A DNA stretch of 64,000 nt from an uncultured Lachnospiraceae bacterium (GTDB taxonomy: Bacteria; Bacillota; Clostridia; Lachnospirales; Lachnospiraceae). This document shows positions 18,242 through 28,167 of the stretch, piece after piece (within the stretch, counting starts at the first letter, position 1; every line of letters begins with the position of its first letter). The DNA is taken from contig ONAD01000005.1 of the NCBI GenBank assembly GCA_900315735.1, positions 56,194 to 120,193 of the forward strand, given 5' to 3'. The translations under genes and the position numbers were made by a program. The notes beneath the pieces were generated by a model. The model was given only the letters and a program-made list of their open reading frames with translations. It did no database searches and was not told the DNA's origin.

Positions 18242-20506
18242 TTAATTCTGTGTCAGCGGAGTATTAATTGCATTTTCTACTGACTGGTCAGTTGCTGTAC
18301 CGGCACCACTTAATGATTGCTCAGAGGACTGCTCTGTGGATTTCTCAGTGGTCTGGGTAGAACCCTCTGTATCAGTAGAAGGCTGTTCGGTTTCAGTAGT
18401 AGGTTCTTCCGTATGCTCTACATCAGGATCCTCATAGAGGAACTCGTTGGAGCTTCGGAAGATGGTACTGCTGGAACCTACAATGTTAGCAACAATGGTA
18501 TCGCCGTCTTCAATATCATCAAGATTAATCTTTAACATAGTGCTTCCTAAGAAGGAAGTGGATACCTTTTCTCCATTTACATAAATCTTCGTCCATGGAG
18601 TAAATCCGGAACCATAAATACATAACTTATCGTCATCGGATTTCCATACGCTGTTGATTGTTACATCATCAATACCCATAATCAAATCACTTGCAGGATA
18701 TTTATCTGTTCCATTGTAAGCATAACGTTTTCCGTAAAGGAGGTCATACTGTAAATTCTCTAAGTTCTCATCGTAAGAAGCAGAACCCTTCTGGCTCTGG
18801 ATGTAAGAGAACATGGTTCCTTTGTGGATATCGAGCTGATTGGTGATATTTGCCAATAATTCATAAGCAGCACAGTCAGCATCCTGTTTTGGTAAACCGA
18901 AGTTGTTCCAGGTAACATATTTGGTTTTGAAAATGTCACCGGATACCATATCGTCATCGGTAAGTCCCATAGTAGGAAGGTGGTCACCGAAGAATACAAC
19001 GATGGTCTTTTCATCACGTTTGGAAAGCTCTTCGGTTAAGTTGCCGATGAATTTATCTACTTCGTGAATCATGTTAATGTAGTATTCCCACTGATTGTTA
19101 GAAGCTTCATCTGCGGCATCGCTTACTGCAATTTCCGGATTCTCAAGAATCTTTTCGGTAGGATAATCACCATGTCCCTGTACGGTAATGGTATATACCA
19201 GGTCTGACTGGTCAGGTGTGGAATCCATAGCCTTTAAGGTTTCACTGATTAAGATGTTATCAGTTGACCAGGAACCAAGTGGTGTGTATTCCTGAATGTT
19301 CATACATTCTTTACTGGTAAAGCTGTCAAATCCCATCAGGGAGAAAGCGTTGGCACGGCTGTAGAAGTTACCACCGTTATTATGTACAACGTGTGTACTG
19401 TAACCGAGACTTCCAAGGTCGGAAGCAATGCTTTCACAACTGTCAATTTCTTTTAAAGTAGTTTTATAAGGATACTCGCCGGTACCAAAGTATTTCATGC
19501 TCATACCGGTTAATACTTCAAACTCAGTGTTGGCTGTTCCGGCACCAACAACAGGTACCTCTAAGTAGCCGGAAGAGTAATTATTTAATAAGTTATGGAA
19601 ATTTGGAACCGGGTCCTCTGAAGTCTGTAAGAACTTAACATCAGAAGGGTCTACAAAGGATTCCAGTAAAACAACAATAATATTTGGTGTATCTTCTGCA
19701 ACTTCGGTAGTTTCTTCCGGAACAGAAGCCTCTACTTTAGCAATACGTTCTTCGGAATAATTGTCCGGCTTTTTCATACCACGGTCAACAACGCTGGATG
19801 AGAAGCCGTAAACGAAACCGTAATTCTCATAGCCCTGTGCAATATTTGCAAAATAAGAAGCAATAATATTGTTAGACTGGGCGGCCTTGGTAGTTACCGG
19901 TAACATCAGGAAAATAACGGCAACCATAAGCGGACTTACAATCCAGTTGATTTTGCCCTGATATTTTGGTCCTTTGATAAAAAGCCAGATACAGAAAAGC
20001 AGGAAAAGACCGACTACGATAATAACGGCGAGTGCTTCACCAAAGGTAAAGTATTTGGTGTTCTGCATGGCAAATAAATCAGACAGACATTTTAAATCTG
20101 TAAAACCAAATGGAGTTACACGTTTGGAAAGAATAACACCATTGATGGTTCCAAGGAAAATCCAGAAGCCGCTGATTAAGAGACGGGCAAGTGCTCTTCT
20201 TCGAATCAGGTAGACCAAGGATAAACTTGCAAAAATAATAAATGAGTTATAAAGGTAAGCCATCGTGTGTCCTGCAATAAAGGAAAATGCAGAAAGCACA
20301 TTTCGTCTGGAAATACATTCAATCACCAGAACGAGGAAACAGGACAGTAACAGATGGAATACCAAAGAGTATTTGTTCATAATCACAACTGCACGGTTAA
20401 GATGCGGATGCGGTTTCTTCTCCCGGTTCTTAAAAGTATTTATTTTGGTTTTTAGTTTTAGAAATAAGTTCTTGCACTTATTTGAAAAAGAATGTTTTTC
20501 TTTCAT
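18242..20506 (-). CDS. LTA-synthase-family membrane sulfatase with extra C-terminal domain
   Basis: The 754-residue protein has about five N-terminal membrane helices (about 40-205) and an extracellular alkaline-phosphatase/sulfatase domain. Metal and catalytic motifs are visible: VLLESFVD, the nucleophile Thr in GTANTEFEVLTG (near 323), HVVHNNGGNFYSR and VVFFGDHLPTMG. Enzymes of this family polymerise glycerol phosphate or add phosphoglycerol to surface polymers. Beyond the catalytic domain lie an IPT/TIG-like module (about 600-690, INSVWKSDDDKLCIYGSGFTP) and a Ser/Thr/Glu-rich tail, which LtaS of staphylococci lacks. GGAG lies upstream of the ATG, and the gene stands alone. Confidence 0.85.
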   Translation of the reverse strand: MKEKHSFSNKCKNLFLKLKTKINTFKNREKKPHPHLNRAVVIMNKYSLVFHLLLSCFLVLVIECISRRNVLSAFSFIAGHTMAYLYNSFIIFASLSLVYLIRRRALARLLISGFWIFLGTINGVILSKRVTPFGFTDLKCLSDLFAMQNTKYFTFGEALAVIIVVGLFLLFCIWLFIKGPKYQGKINWIVSPLMVAVIFLMLPVTTKAAQSNNIIASYFANIAQGYENYGFVYGFSSSVVDRGMKKPDNYSEERIAKVEASVPEETTEVAEDTPNIIVVLLESFVDPSDVKFLQTSEDPVPNFHNLLNNYSSGYLEVPVVGAGTANTEFEVLTGMSMKYFGTGEYPYKTTLKEIDSCESIASDLGSLGYSTHVVHNNGGNFYSRANAFSLMGFDSFTSKECMNIQEYTPLGSWSTDNILISETLKAMDSTPDQSDLVYTITVQGHGDYPTEKILENPEIAVSDAADEASNNQWEYYINMIHEVDKFIGNLTEELSKRDEKTIVVFFGDHLPTMGLTDDDMVSGDIFKTKYVTWNNFGLPKQDADCAAYELLANITNQLDIHKGTMFSYIQSQKGSASYDENLENLQYDLLYGKRYAYNGTDKYPASDLIMGIDDVTINSVWKSDDDKLCIYGSGFTPWTKIYVNGEKVSTSFLGSTMLKINLDDIEDGDTIVANIVGSSSTIFRSSNEFLYEDPDVEHTEEPTTETEQPSTDTEGSTQTTEKSTEQSSEQSLSGAGTATDQSVENAINTPLTQN

Positions 20507-20768
20507 AATAATGGTTCTCCTCCCAGTAGATTACATACTTTTTACATATAATTTACTTTTGACTGAATAAGGATATATCTATTTAAGAAAAAAAACAACG
20601 GTAAATCTCGATAAAAATTTATTAATATTTCTTTAAAAAGAATCCAAAATGTATAATAGAAGGGAAAGAAGTTGGCAAAAAAGCCATTTTGTGCTATCCT
20701 TTTTTTATAAAAACCAGGTTCACAGAGGGGTAAATGGGTGAATCTGACAGTAAGGTGAGGAAAGAGAA
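20507..20768. other. Divergent intergenic region
   Basis: This A/T-rich stretch separates the sulfatase gene from sufC. A TATAAT at 20652-20657 could serve sufC, but no convincing -35 sits upstream of it. AGCCATTTTG...TTTTTTTA (20682-20708) may attenuate. I see no gene here. Confidence 0.35.
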
Positions 20769-21494
20769 ATGCTGGAATTAAAAGACATTAGTTTTCAGGT
20801 AAATGATGAAACAGCGGACAAGGAAATATTAAAAAATATCAATCTGAAAATAGAAGACCGGTTTGTGGCAATTACCGGACCAAACGGCGGAGGTAAATCC
20901 ACGCTGGCGAAGCTGATTGCCGGAATAGTAACACCGACTTCCGGACAGATTTTATTAGATGGAGAGGATATTACCGGATTGTCCATTACCGAGCGGGCAA
21001 GAAAGGGAATTAGTTTTGCTTTTCAGCAGCCGGTAAGATTTAAGGGATTGACTGTAAAAGATTTGATTACACTGGCATCGGGAAAGGATATTTCCATCAG
21101 CCAGGCATGCTCCTATCTTTCCGAGGTGGGACTTTGTGCAAAGGATTATATTGACAGAGAGGTAAATGACAGTCTTTCCGGTGGAGAGTTAAAGCGTATC
21201 GAGATTGCAATGGTTATTGCAAGAGGAACCAAATTATCTATATTCGATGAGCCGGAGGCAGGAATTGATCTCTGGAGTTTTAACAATCTGATTCAGGTAT
21301 TTGAGAATATGTATCAGAAAATCAATGGTTCGATTCTGATTATTTCACATCAGGAGAGAATCTTAAATATTGCAGACCAGATTATCGTAATTGCAGACGG
21401 AGAAGTAAGCACAGCCGGAAGCCGGGAAGAAGTGCTTCCAAAGCTGTTAGGCAGCAGTGAAGCCTGCTCTACTTTGATGGAAAAATTAGTCTAG
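20769..21494 (+). CDS. sufC: SufC-like Fe-S assembly ATPase (minimal SUF/SMS type)
   Basis: The 241-residue ABC ATPase has Walker A GPNGGGKST (37-45), the SufC-like signature DSLSGGELKRIEIA, Walker B LSIFDEPEAGIDLWS and the switch His in ISHQER. SufC proteins drive Fe-S scaffold complexes rather than transport. The very next gene is a SufB/SufD homologue, with no sufS, sufU or sufD nearby. This two-gene arrangement is that described for the minimal SUF-like (SMS) system of anaerobes. It is translated from an AGGAAAG site and followed by its partner after 14 bases. Confidence 0.88.
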   Translation: MLELKDISFQVNDETADKEILKNINLKIEDRFVAITGPNGGGKSTLAKLIAGIVTPTSGQILLDGEDITGLSITERARKGISFAFQQPVRFKGLTVKDLITLASGKDISISQACSYLSEVGLCAKDYIDREVNDSLSGGELKRIEIAMVIARGTKLSIFDEPEAGIDLWSFNNLIQVFENMYQKINGSILIISHQERILNIADQIIVIADGEVSTAGSREEVLPKLLGSSEACSTLMEKLV

Positions 21495-21508
21495 GAAAAG
21501 GTGAGAAA

Positions 21509-22426
21509 ATGGACAGTATTGAAAAGAATCTTTTAGCAGAGATATCAGATTTGCACAGCGTGCCGGAAGGTGCATATAACATCCGCAACAACGGAAAACT
21601 GGAGGCAAGAAATACAACTGCAAATATTGATATTGTGACGAAGAAGGACAAGCCGGGAATTGATATCTATGTAAAGCCGGGAACAAAGAATGAGAGCATG
21701 CATATTCCGGTTATCTTAAGTGAGAGCGGTCTGAAAGACCTGGTATATAATGATTTTTATATTGGCGAAGGCGCAGATGTGACCATCATTGCAGGATGCG
21801 GTATTCACAATTGTGGAGACCAGACATCGCAGCATGATGGAATACACACCTTTTATATAGGTAAGAACGCAAAAGTAAAATACGTAGAAAAACATTATGG
21901 AGAAGGAGATGGAAACGGAGCCAGAGTCTTAAATCCGACCACGGTGATTCATATTGAAGAAGGTGGAATGATGGATATGGACAGCGTTCAGATTAAAGGA
22001 GTGGATTCTACCGTACGGGTAACGCAGGCTGACCTTAAGGAAGATGCTTCCCTTGTGATTCATGAGCGAATCATGACACATGGACAGCAGAAAGCCGAAA
22101 CAGATTTTGCGGTAGATTTAAACGGTGCACATTCCAGTGCCAATGTAGTATCTCGTTCGGTAGCGAAAGGGGACTCCCAGCAGAAATTTATTTCTTATAT
22201 TCGTGGAAATAATGCCTGTAGTGGACATACAGAATGCGATGCGATTATTATGGATCAGGGTAAGGTGGAAGCGGTTCCATCCCTTGCAGCAAATGATATT
22301 GACTCAGCACTGATTCATGAAGCGGCAATCGGAAAAATCGCCGGAGAGCAGTTGATAAAACTAATGACATTGGGTCTATCGGAACAAGAGGCAGAAGAAC
22401 AGATTGTAAATGGATTCCTGAAATAG
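21509..22426 (+). CDS. sufB: SufB/SufD-like Fe-S scaffold protein (short form)
   Basis: At 305 residues this is much shorter than SufB (about 465) or SufD (about 430) and corresponds to their beta-helix core plus C-terminal helices. The core shows ADVTIIAGCGIHNCGDQ with two Cys, HYGEGDGNGARVLNPTT, and SGHTECDAIIMD, the segment with conserved Cys/Glu near the cluster site; the end AAIGKIAGEQLIKLMTLGLSEQEAEEQIVNGFL is typical of SufB/D. It would form a scaffold with SufC for assembling clusters. Confidence 0.85.
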   Translation: MDSIEKNLLAEISDLHSVPEGAYNIRNNGKLEARNTTANIDIVTKKDKPGIDIYVKPGTKNESMHIPVILSESGLKDLVYNDFYIGEGADVTIIAGCGIHNCGDQTSQHDGIHTFYIGKNAKVKYVEKHYGEGDGNGARVLNPTTVIHIEEGGMMDMDSVQIKGVDSTVRVTQADLKEDASLVIHERIMTHGQQKAETDFAVDLNGAHSSANVVSRSVAKGDSQQKFISYIRGNNACSGHTECDAIIMDQGKVEAVPSLAANDIDSALIHEAAIGKIAGEQLIKLMTLGLSEQEAEEQIVNGFLK

Positions 22427-22448
22427 GACATGTTTGGGGGAATGAAGG

Positions 22449-23531
22449 GTGCAGGAAAGAGCATACAAAAAAAGAGAAATGCCAAAAGAGGCAGAAGAAT
22501 GGAATAAGGTAGTATTTGCAACATTATGGAGAGTGTGGATATTAAGTGCGGTAGCAGCACTGCTGCTGGTGCTTTTTTATCAGCCGACACAGGAATGTAC
22601 GAGACTGGATTATCTGCAGCAGTTTTTCTTAAAACCGGCAATTGGCGGAGCTGTTGTAGTAGGGGTATACCGGTTGATTTTACTGTATGCAGGAAACCGT
22701 GTAACGGAGCGCTGCATGGCAGCAATTTCTATGGTTATGGTAAACCTTTATATCCTGGTGATGGCGGTATCTTATACCAATATTAAAGTATTTCCGATGA
22801 TACTGGTAGCACCGATTGCCATTGCATCCGTGTATCGTCAGAGAATTTTTATCATGATACAGACGGCAGGAAGTGTATTGATATATCTTTTGTATCTTTA
22901 TGTATTCGTGCCACAGTCTGCATTTGATACATTGGAAACAGAAGTGGTTGATGTAATTGTATTTCTGTTTGTGGCAATTGCATATGCCATTATGGTAGAG
23001 CAGATTCGTAAGTCTACCATTGCACTGGATCTTCAGGGCTGGAAGGATTCCCTGACCCATATGTATAATCATGAAGCATTTTATGAAGAACTGGAAAATT
23101 ACATGAAACGCTATAAGGAAAAGGGAGAGACTTTTTCTATCCTGATTGCGGATATTGATAATTTTAAGAAGGTAAATGATACCTATGGACATGCTTATGG
23201 AGACGAAGTAATCCGTGAGGTGGCTTCTGTATTTGAGCAGTGCAAAGGAAAAAGAGAATTTGCTTCCCGTTATGGCGGAGAGGAATTTGCATTGATTATG
23301 CCGGGCAGAGATAAAAAGGATGCAGTATTACTTGCAGACAAAATTCGTCGGGAATTTGAGAAGCGGAAGTTAGAATGTGAAGGTGAAATGAAGAGTTTTA
23401 CCATCAGCATCGGTGTGGCAGAATATGCAAAAGAATATCCGACAGCCAGCTTATTCTTTGAGCAGGCAGACAAGGCTTTATACGATGCAAAAGTAGGGGG
23501 CAAGAATAAAGTCTGCTGCAGCGCAGATTAA
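22449..23531 (+). CDS. Membrane-bound GGDEF diguanylate cyclase
   Basis: The 360-residue protein has five or six predicted membrane helices (about 28-180) and a C-terminal GGDEF domain (about 195-355) with DIDNFKKVNDTYGHAYGDEVI and the active-site motif YGGEEFALIMPG, so cyclic-di-GMP synthesis is likely. The start is GTG at 22449, behind a G-rich TTTGGGGG. No PAS or EAL domain is present. An HD-GYP protein that may degrade the product is encoded at 50857. Its place between sufB and a permease gives no hint about the signal. Confidence 0.88.
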   Translation: MQERAYKKREMPKEAEEWNKVVFATLWRVWILSAVAALLLVLFYQPTQECTRLDYLQQFFLKPAIGGAVVVGVYRLILLYAGNRVTERCMAAISMVMVNLYILVMAVSYTNIKVFPMILVAPIAIASVYRQRIFIMIQTAGSVLIYLLYLYVFVPQSAFDTLETEVVDVIVFLFVAIAYAIMVEQIRKSTIALDLQGWKDSLTHMYNHEAFYEELENYMKRYKEKGETFSILIADIDNFKKVNDTYGHAYGDEVIREVASVFEQCKGKREFASRYGGEEFALIMPGRDKKDAVLLADKIRREFEKRKLECEGEMKSFTISIGVAEYAKEYPTASLFFEQADKALYDAKVGGKNKVCCSAD

Positions 23532-23571
23532 GAAGGCGGCATCCGAAACAAATAGAAAAGAGGAATGAAAT

Positions 23572-24423
23572 ATGTGGCTTGCATATGCATGTGGTTCTGC
23601 ATTTTTTGCAGGCATTACAGCAATATTGGCTAAAGTTGGAATTAAGAAAATGGACTCGAATCTTGCAACAGCAATACGGACGATTGTAGTATTGATTTTT
23701 GCATGGATTATGGTAGGAGTGACCGGTTCCTATACTCCGATACAGAATATAGGAACACGGGCACTTGTCTATCTGACTTTATCGGGAATTGCAACAGGAG
23801 CATCCTGGCTTTGCTATTTCCGGGCATTGCAATTAGGTGATGTAAATAAAGTAGCACCGATTGACAAGTCCAGCACAATACTGACGATGATTCTGGCAGT
23901 TATTTTCTTGAATGAAGGATTAAATGAAAAGAAAATAATCGCCATGGTATTGATTGGTGTTGGAACGATGCTCATGATTACAAGAAAGAAAAGCAATGGC
24001 ACGAAGAGCCGGGCATGGCTGCTTTATGCACTGCTTTCAGCGGTATTTGCCAGCCTGACTTCTATTCTTGCCAAAGTAGGAATGGATGGAGTAAATTCCA
24101 ATCTTGGAACGGCTTACCGTACCGGAGTAGTACTTGTGATGGCATGGGTAGTAGTTTTCCTGACAAAGAAACAGAAACAGGTTCGCAGTATGACATTCCG
24201 GGATGGAATGTTTTTGATTTTATCTGGAATCGCAACAGGAGCATCCTGGCTTTGTTATTATCGTGCATTGCAGATGGGAGAAGCCAGTGTGGTGGTACCG
24301 ATTGATAAGTTAAGCATTGTGGTTACGGTTGTATTTTCATCTGTATTTTTAAATGAAAGATTGCAGCCGAAAGCATTCTTTGGACTGCTTATGATAGTAG
24401 GCGGAACGTTATTGTTGATATAA
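23572..24423 (+). CDS. EamA/DMT-family permease
   Basis: The 283-residue integral membrane protein consists of two similar five-helix halves. The repeat is very clear: LSGIATGASWLCYFRALQLG in the first half and a near-identical copy in the second, each followed by a VAPIDK or VVPIDK motif and LNEGL/LNERL. Members move small metabolites; the substrate cannot be predicted. It is probably co-transcribed with the downstream glucosidase (18-base gap). A second, more distant EamA permease is at 61713. Confidence 0.9.
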   Translation: MWLAYACGSAFFAGITAILAKVGIKKMDSNLATAIRTIVVLIFAWIMVGVTGSYTPIQNIGTRALVYLTLSGIATGASWLCYFRALQLGDVNKVAPIDKSSTILTMILAVIFLNEGLNEKKIIAMVLIGVGTMLMITRKKSNGTKSRAWLLYALLSAVFASLTSILAKVGMDGVNSNLGTAYRTGVVLVMAWVVVFLTKKQKQVRSMTFRDGMFLILSGIATGASWLCYYRALQMGEASVVVPIDKLSIVVTVVFSSVFLNERLQPKAFFGLLMIVGGTLLLI

Positions 24424-24441
24424 ACAAAAGCGGAGGAAAAT

Positions 24442-26745
24442 ATGCTGGGAAAAAGAAAAGCGTATCGAATAGAGAATGGAGTCATTTATTTTACGTTTGA
24501 ATACGGAAGCGGAAGCCTTGAAATTCTGACGGATGAAATTGTAAATGTGTTTGTTCCGTTTGAAGGTGAGGAACATCGTTCAAAAGCCATCGAGGGAGAA
24601 AAATCAAAGCACATACATTTTGATGTGCAGGAAGGAATTGACTATCTTGAGGTTCGGACTGCAAAATTAATCATACGCATATATGATAATTTTATGGTGG
24701 ACTTTTATGATACCAAGGGACAGCTTCTCTGTGCGGACTACCGTGGCGGAAGAGAATTTGCAGCACAGATGAGTGAGAAATTTGTGGAATTCTTAAAAGC
24801 AGAAGGACACGATGTATCACAGATGGCGGATAAGAATTATCGTGTGCAGGCGGTAAAACGCATGGAAGGAGACGAAGCCTTCTATGGCTTTGGAGATAAA
24901 GCAGGCATCTTAAATAAGAAGAATTACGATTATGAGATGTGGAATACAGATAATCCTGCAGCACATACTGAAGCCTTTAAAGCGTTGTATAAATCCATTC
25001 CGTTTTTTATTACACTGCGTGAAAACTGTGTGTACGGAATCTTTTTTGATAATACCTGTAAGACATATTTTGACCTGGCAAAGGAAAATGAGAAATACTA
25101 TTTCTTTGGATCGGAACGGGGCAATCTGGATTATTATTTTATTGCCGGAGATAATATGCCGGAAGTAGTGGCAAATTATACATATCTTACCGGAAGAACA
25201 CCGCTTCCGCAGCTTTATACATTAGGTTATCATCAGTCCCGCTGGGGCTATGAGACTGCTGCAGAGGTGCGTGCAATTGCAGATAAATACCGTGCATTAA
25301 AACTTCCGATAGATACGATTCATTTGGACATTGATTATATGGATGGCTACCGGGTCTTTACCTGGAATGAAAAAGACTTTGGCAAGCCGGGTGAAGTAAT
25401 TGAAGATTTAAAGAAAAAAGGATTTAAAATAGTTACCATTATTGACCCGGGTGTTAAATTAGATCCAGGTTATGATATGTATGACGAAGGCATGGAACAT
25501 GGTTATTTTGCCAAGACACCGGAAGGAGATACCTATGTAAATGCAGTATGGCCGGGAGATGCAGTATACCCTGACTTTGGAAATCCGAAGGTAAGACAGT
25601 GGTGGGCTGATAAACAGAAGTATCTTGTGGACTTAGGGGTCCGTGGTGTGTGGAATGATATGAATGAGCCGGCAAGCTTTCGTGGAGAACTGCCGGAGGA
25701 TGTTGTATTTACAGATGAAGACAGACCATGTGATCATGGACAGATGCATAATGTCTATGGACATCTGATGGCAAAGGCTACCTATGAGGGCTTAAAGAAA
25801 CACGATGGAAGAAGACCATTTGTGATTACCCGTGCCTGCTACAGTGGTTCTCAGAAATATACCACAGCATGGACCGGAGATAATCAGAGCCTGTGGGAGC
25901 ATCTGCGGATGGCAATTCCACAGATGTGTAATCTTGGTTTGTCGGGAATGGTATTTATCGGAACAGATGTAGGCGGATTTGGCGCGGATGTGACACCGGA
26001 GCTGCTGTCAAGATGGGTACAGGTAGGCTGTTTCTCACCGTTGTTCCGGAATCATTCTTCTAAGGGTTCTACGAGACAGGAGCCGTGGCTTTTCGGAGAA
26101 GAAACATTAAAGATTAACCGGAAATATATTGAACTCCGTTATAAATTACTGCCATATCTTTATGACTTGTTCCATGAGACGGAGCAGGATGGTATGCCGG
26201 TAATCCGTCCACTGGTATTGCATTATGAGAAAGATAAGGAAACATGGAATCTCAATGGAGAATTCTTATTTGGAGAGCATATGCTGGTAGCTCCTGTAGT
26301 GGAGCAGGGAATGACGAAGAAGCTTTTGTATCTGCCGGAGGGAATCTGGTATGACTATGATACAAGGGAAAAATATACCGGAAAGCAGTATATTGTAAAA
26401 GATGCACCGCTTGATGTGTGTCCGGTTTTTGTAAAAGCAGGAAGTATTATCCCATGTTTTGAACCGATGCAGTATGTGGGAGAAATCGAACTGGATACAT
26501 TAATTCTTGATATATATCCGGGAGAAGGCCGTTATGTGCATTATCAGGATAATGGAGAAGATTTTGCGTATCGGGATGGCGCATATAATGAATATGAGAT
26601 GACCATCACAAAGGATGAGACATTAAATGTCCGGATGCTGCATAAAGGCTATGAAAAGGTATATAAGAAATTTGTGATATGTTATAAAGGACGTAAAAAT
26701 GAGTTCGCATTCAATGGCGAGAAACTGACAGTCTGGCTTTCTTAA
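24442..26745 (+). CDS. GH31 alpha-glucosidase
   Basis: The 767-residue glycoside hydrolase has an N-terminal beta-sandwich, a catalytic TIM barrel with the nucleophile Asp (near 405) in GVWNDMNEPASF and the acid/base in WTGDNQS (near 478), a HSSKGSTRQEPW segment, and C-terminal beta domains. It lacks a signal peptide, so it acts in the cytoplasm on maltose- or isomaltose-like oligosaccharides or alpha-xylosides. GGAGG precedes the ATG. It lies behind an EamA permease gene, not a recognised sugar transporter. Confidence 0.92.
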   Translation: MLGKRKAYRIENGVIYFTFEYGSGSLEILTDEIVNVFVPFEGEEHRSKAIEGEKSKHIHFDVQEGIDYLEVRTAKLIIRIYDNFMVDFYDTKGQLLCADYRGGREFAAQMSEKFVEFLKAEGHDVSQMADKNYRVQAVKRMEGDEAFYGFGDKAGILNKKNYDYEMWNTDNPAAHTEAFKALYKSIPFFITLRENCVYGIFFDNTCKTYFDLAKENEKYYFFGSERGNLDYYFIAGDNMPEVVANYTYLTGRTPLPQLYTLGYHQSRWGYETAAEVRAIADKYRALKLPIDTIHLDIDYMDGYRVFTWNEKDFGKPGEVIEDLKKKGFKIVTIIDPGVKLDPGYDMYDEGMEHGYFAKTPEGDTYVNAVWPGDAVYPDFGNPKVRQWWADKQKYLVDLGVRGVWNDMNEPASFRGELPEDVVFTDEDRPCDHGQMHNVYGHLMAKATYEGLKKHDGRRPFVITRACYSGSQKYTTAWTGDNQSLWEHLRMAIPQMCNLGLSGMVFIGTDVGGFGADVTPELLSRWVQVGCFSPLFRNHSSKGSTRQEPWLFGEETLKINRKYIELRYKLLPYLYDLFHETEQDGMPVIRPLVLHYEKDKETWNLNGEFLFGEHMLVAPVVEQGMTKKLLYLPEGIWYDYDTREKYTGKQYIVKDAPLDVCPVFVKAGSIIPCFEPMQYVGEIELDTLILDIYPGEGRYVHYQDNGEDFAYRDGAYNEYEMTITKDETLNVRMLHKGYEKVYKKFVICYKGRKNEFAFNGEKLTVWLS

Positions 26746-26786
26746 GAGAAGGGCAGAAGCCGGGAGACAACCGGAGGAGGACTTAT

Positions 26787-28094
26787 ATGAAACGTGGAAT
26801 TGCATTAAGTGGAGGCGGTACAAAAGGCTCCTATGAACTGGGAGTGTGGAAAGCATTAAATGAACTTGGTATCGATTATCAGATAGTAACCGGAACATCC
26901 ATAGGTTCCATTAACGGAGCTTTGATGGCAACGGGAGATTATGACAGGGCTTATGAACTGTGGAGCACCATAACCATGGAAGATATGATGGAGGATGGAA
27001 TTAATCTGACAGCTACCATAGAGGGCATGTATGATCAGAGAGAAGCAATTGGCCCATTCCTTAAGAAATATGTAAAGAATAAAGGTGCAGATATTTCACC
27101 TTTTACCGCTTTTATCGAAACATTGATTGAAGAGGATAAAATCCGGGAATCAAAGACAGAGTTCGGTCTGGTTACGGTGGAATTTCCGTCTTTAAAACCC
27201 TGCGAACTGACAAAGCGCGAGATTCCGGAAGGACTTATGAAAGATTATATTCTGGCATCTTCTGCAATCTTTCCGTTGTTTCCGATGCACAAAATCGGAG
27301 AGGCAACGTATCTGGATGGATGCTATTATGATAATCTTCCAATTGATCTTGCTATCCGGATGGGTGCACAGCAGATTATTGCAGTTGATTTACATACGTC
27401 ACCGGCGCACGATGCCTATGCAAAGCGGCCGTATGTAACGTATATCAAGCCAAGCCGTTCCCTTGGAACCATGATGAATTTTAACCATGTGCTTTTAATG
27501 GAAAATGCCAGAATGGGGTATCAGGATACCATGAAAGTTTATGGAAAATACTATGGTTATGTATATACCTTTGAAAAAGAATCCATGGAGAAGTACCGCA
27601 GGGCAATGGAACGCTTCCTTCATCGGATGACAGAACTGGATTTACTGGTAAGGGATGATGTTCCGGTAAAACGTTTTGCCAAGAAAAGTGAATTTAATAA
27701 AGTGCATATACTTCTGGCGGAGCGAAGCGAAAAGGAGAAAATGACACCGAGGGAGTATTTCCTTGCGGCGGCAGAAATCTGCGGAGAAGTATTTGATGTA
27801 GATGTAACGATAGAATATTCCATGGAGCATTTTGTGGAAACACTTCATAAGAAGCTGGCAGATGCAGAACTAAGACAGGTGACAGAAAGCATCGTGGAAC
27901 ATAAATTAAAGGAACCGTCAGGACTGATTGCGGAAGTTAAAAACTTTGGAAAAGAAATGCTGGTGGCTGCGGTTGCATATTATGCGGCACAACAGGACAA
28001 ACTGACTGCAAAAGAAATTTTAAAACTGCATACCATGTTCCCAAAGGAGCTGGCAGCTGTATTATTTCTGATGTCGCTGGAAGCAAACAGATAA
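26787..28094 (+). CDS. Patatin-like phospholipase
   Basis: The 435-residue protein begins with a patatin domain: the oxyanion loop SGGGTKGSYE (8-17), the nucleophile Ser38 in GTSIG, and the catalytic Asp in LDGCYYDN. Members are serine/aspartate lipid acyl hydrolases. The C-terminal roughly 150 residues are helical and charged, without known motif. There is no signal peptide. AGGAGG precedes the ATG, and it follows the glucosidase gene by 41 bases. Confidence 0.88.
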   Translation: MKRGIALSGGGTKGSYELGVWKALNELGIDYQIVTGTSIGSINGALMATGDYDRAYELWSTITMEDMMEDGINLTATIEGMYDQREAIGPFLKKYVKNKGADISPFTAFIETLIEEDKIRESKTEFGLVTVEFPSLKPCELTKREIPEGLMKDYILASSAIFPLFPMHKIGEATYLDGCYYDNLPIDLAIRMGAQQIIAVDLHTSPAHDAYAKRPYVTYIKPSRSLGTMMNFNHVLLMENARMGYQDTMKVYGKYYGYVYTFEKESMEKYRRAMERFLHRMTELDLLVRDDVPVKRFAKKSEFNKVHILLAERSEKEKMTPREYFLAAAEICGEVFDVDVTIEYSMEHFVETLHKKLADAELRQVTESIVEHKLKEPSGLIAEVKNFGKEMLVAAVAYYAAQQDKLTAKEILKLHTMFPKELAAVLFLMSLEANR

Positions 28095-28167
28095 CAGTAT
28101 TTGGACCGTCAACAAACAGTCTCTGTTGCATATATTATACTGATGAGAATCAGGAGAGAAGGAAACA

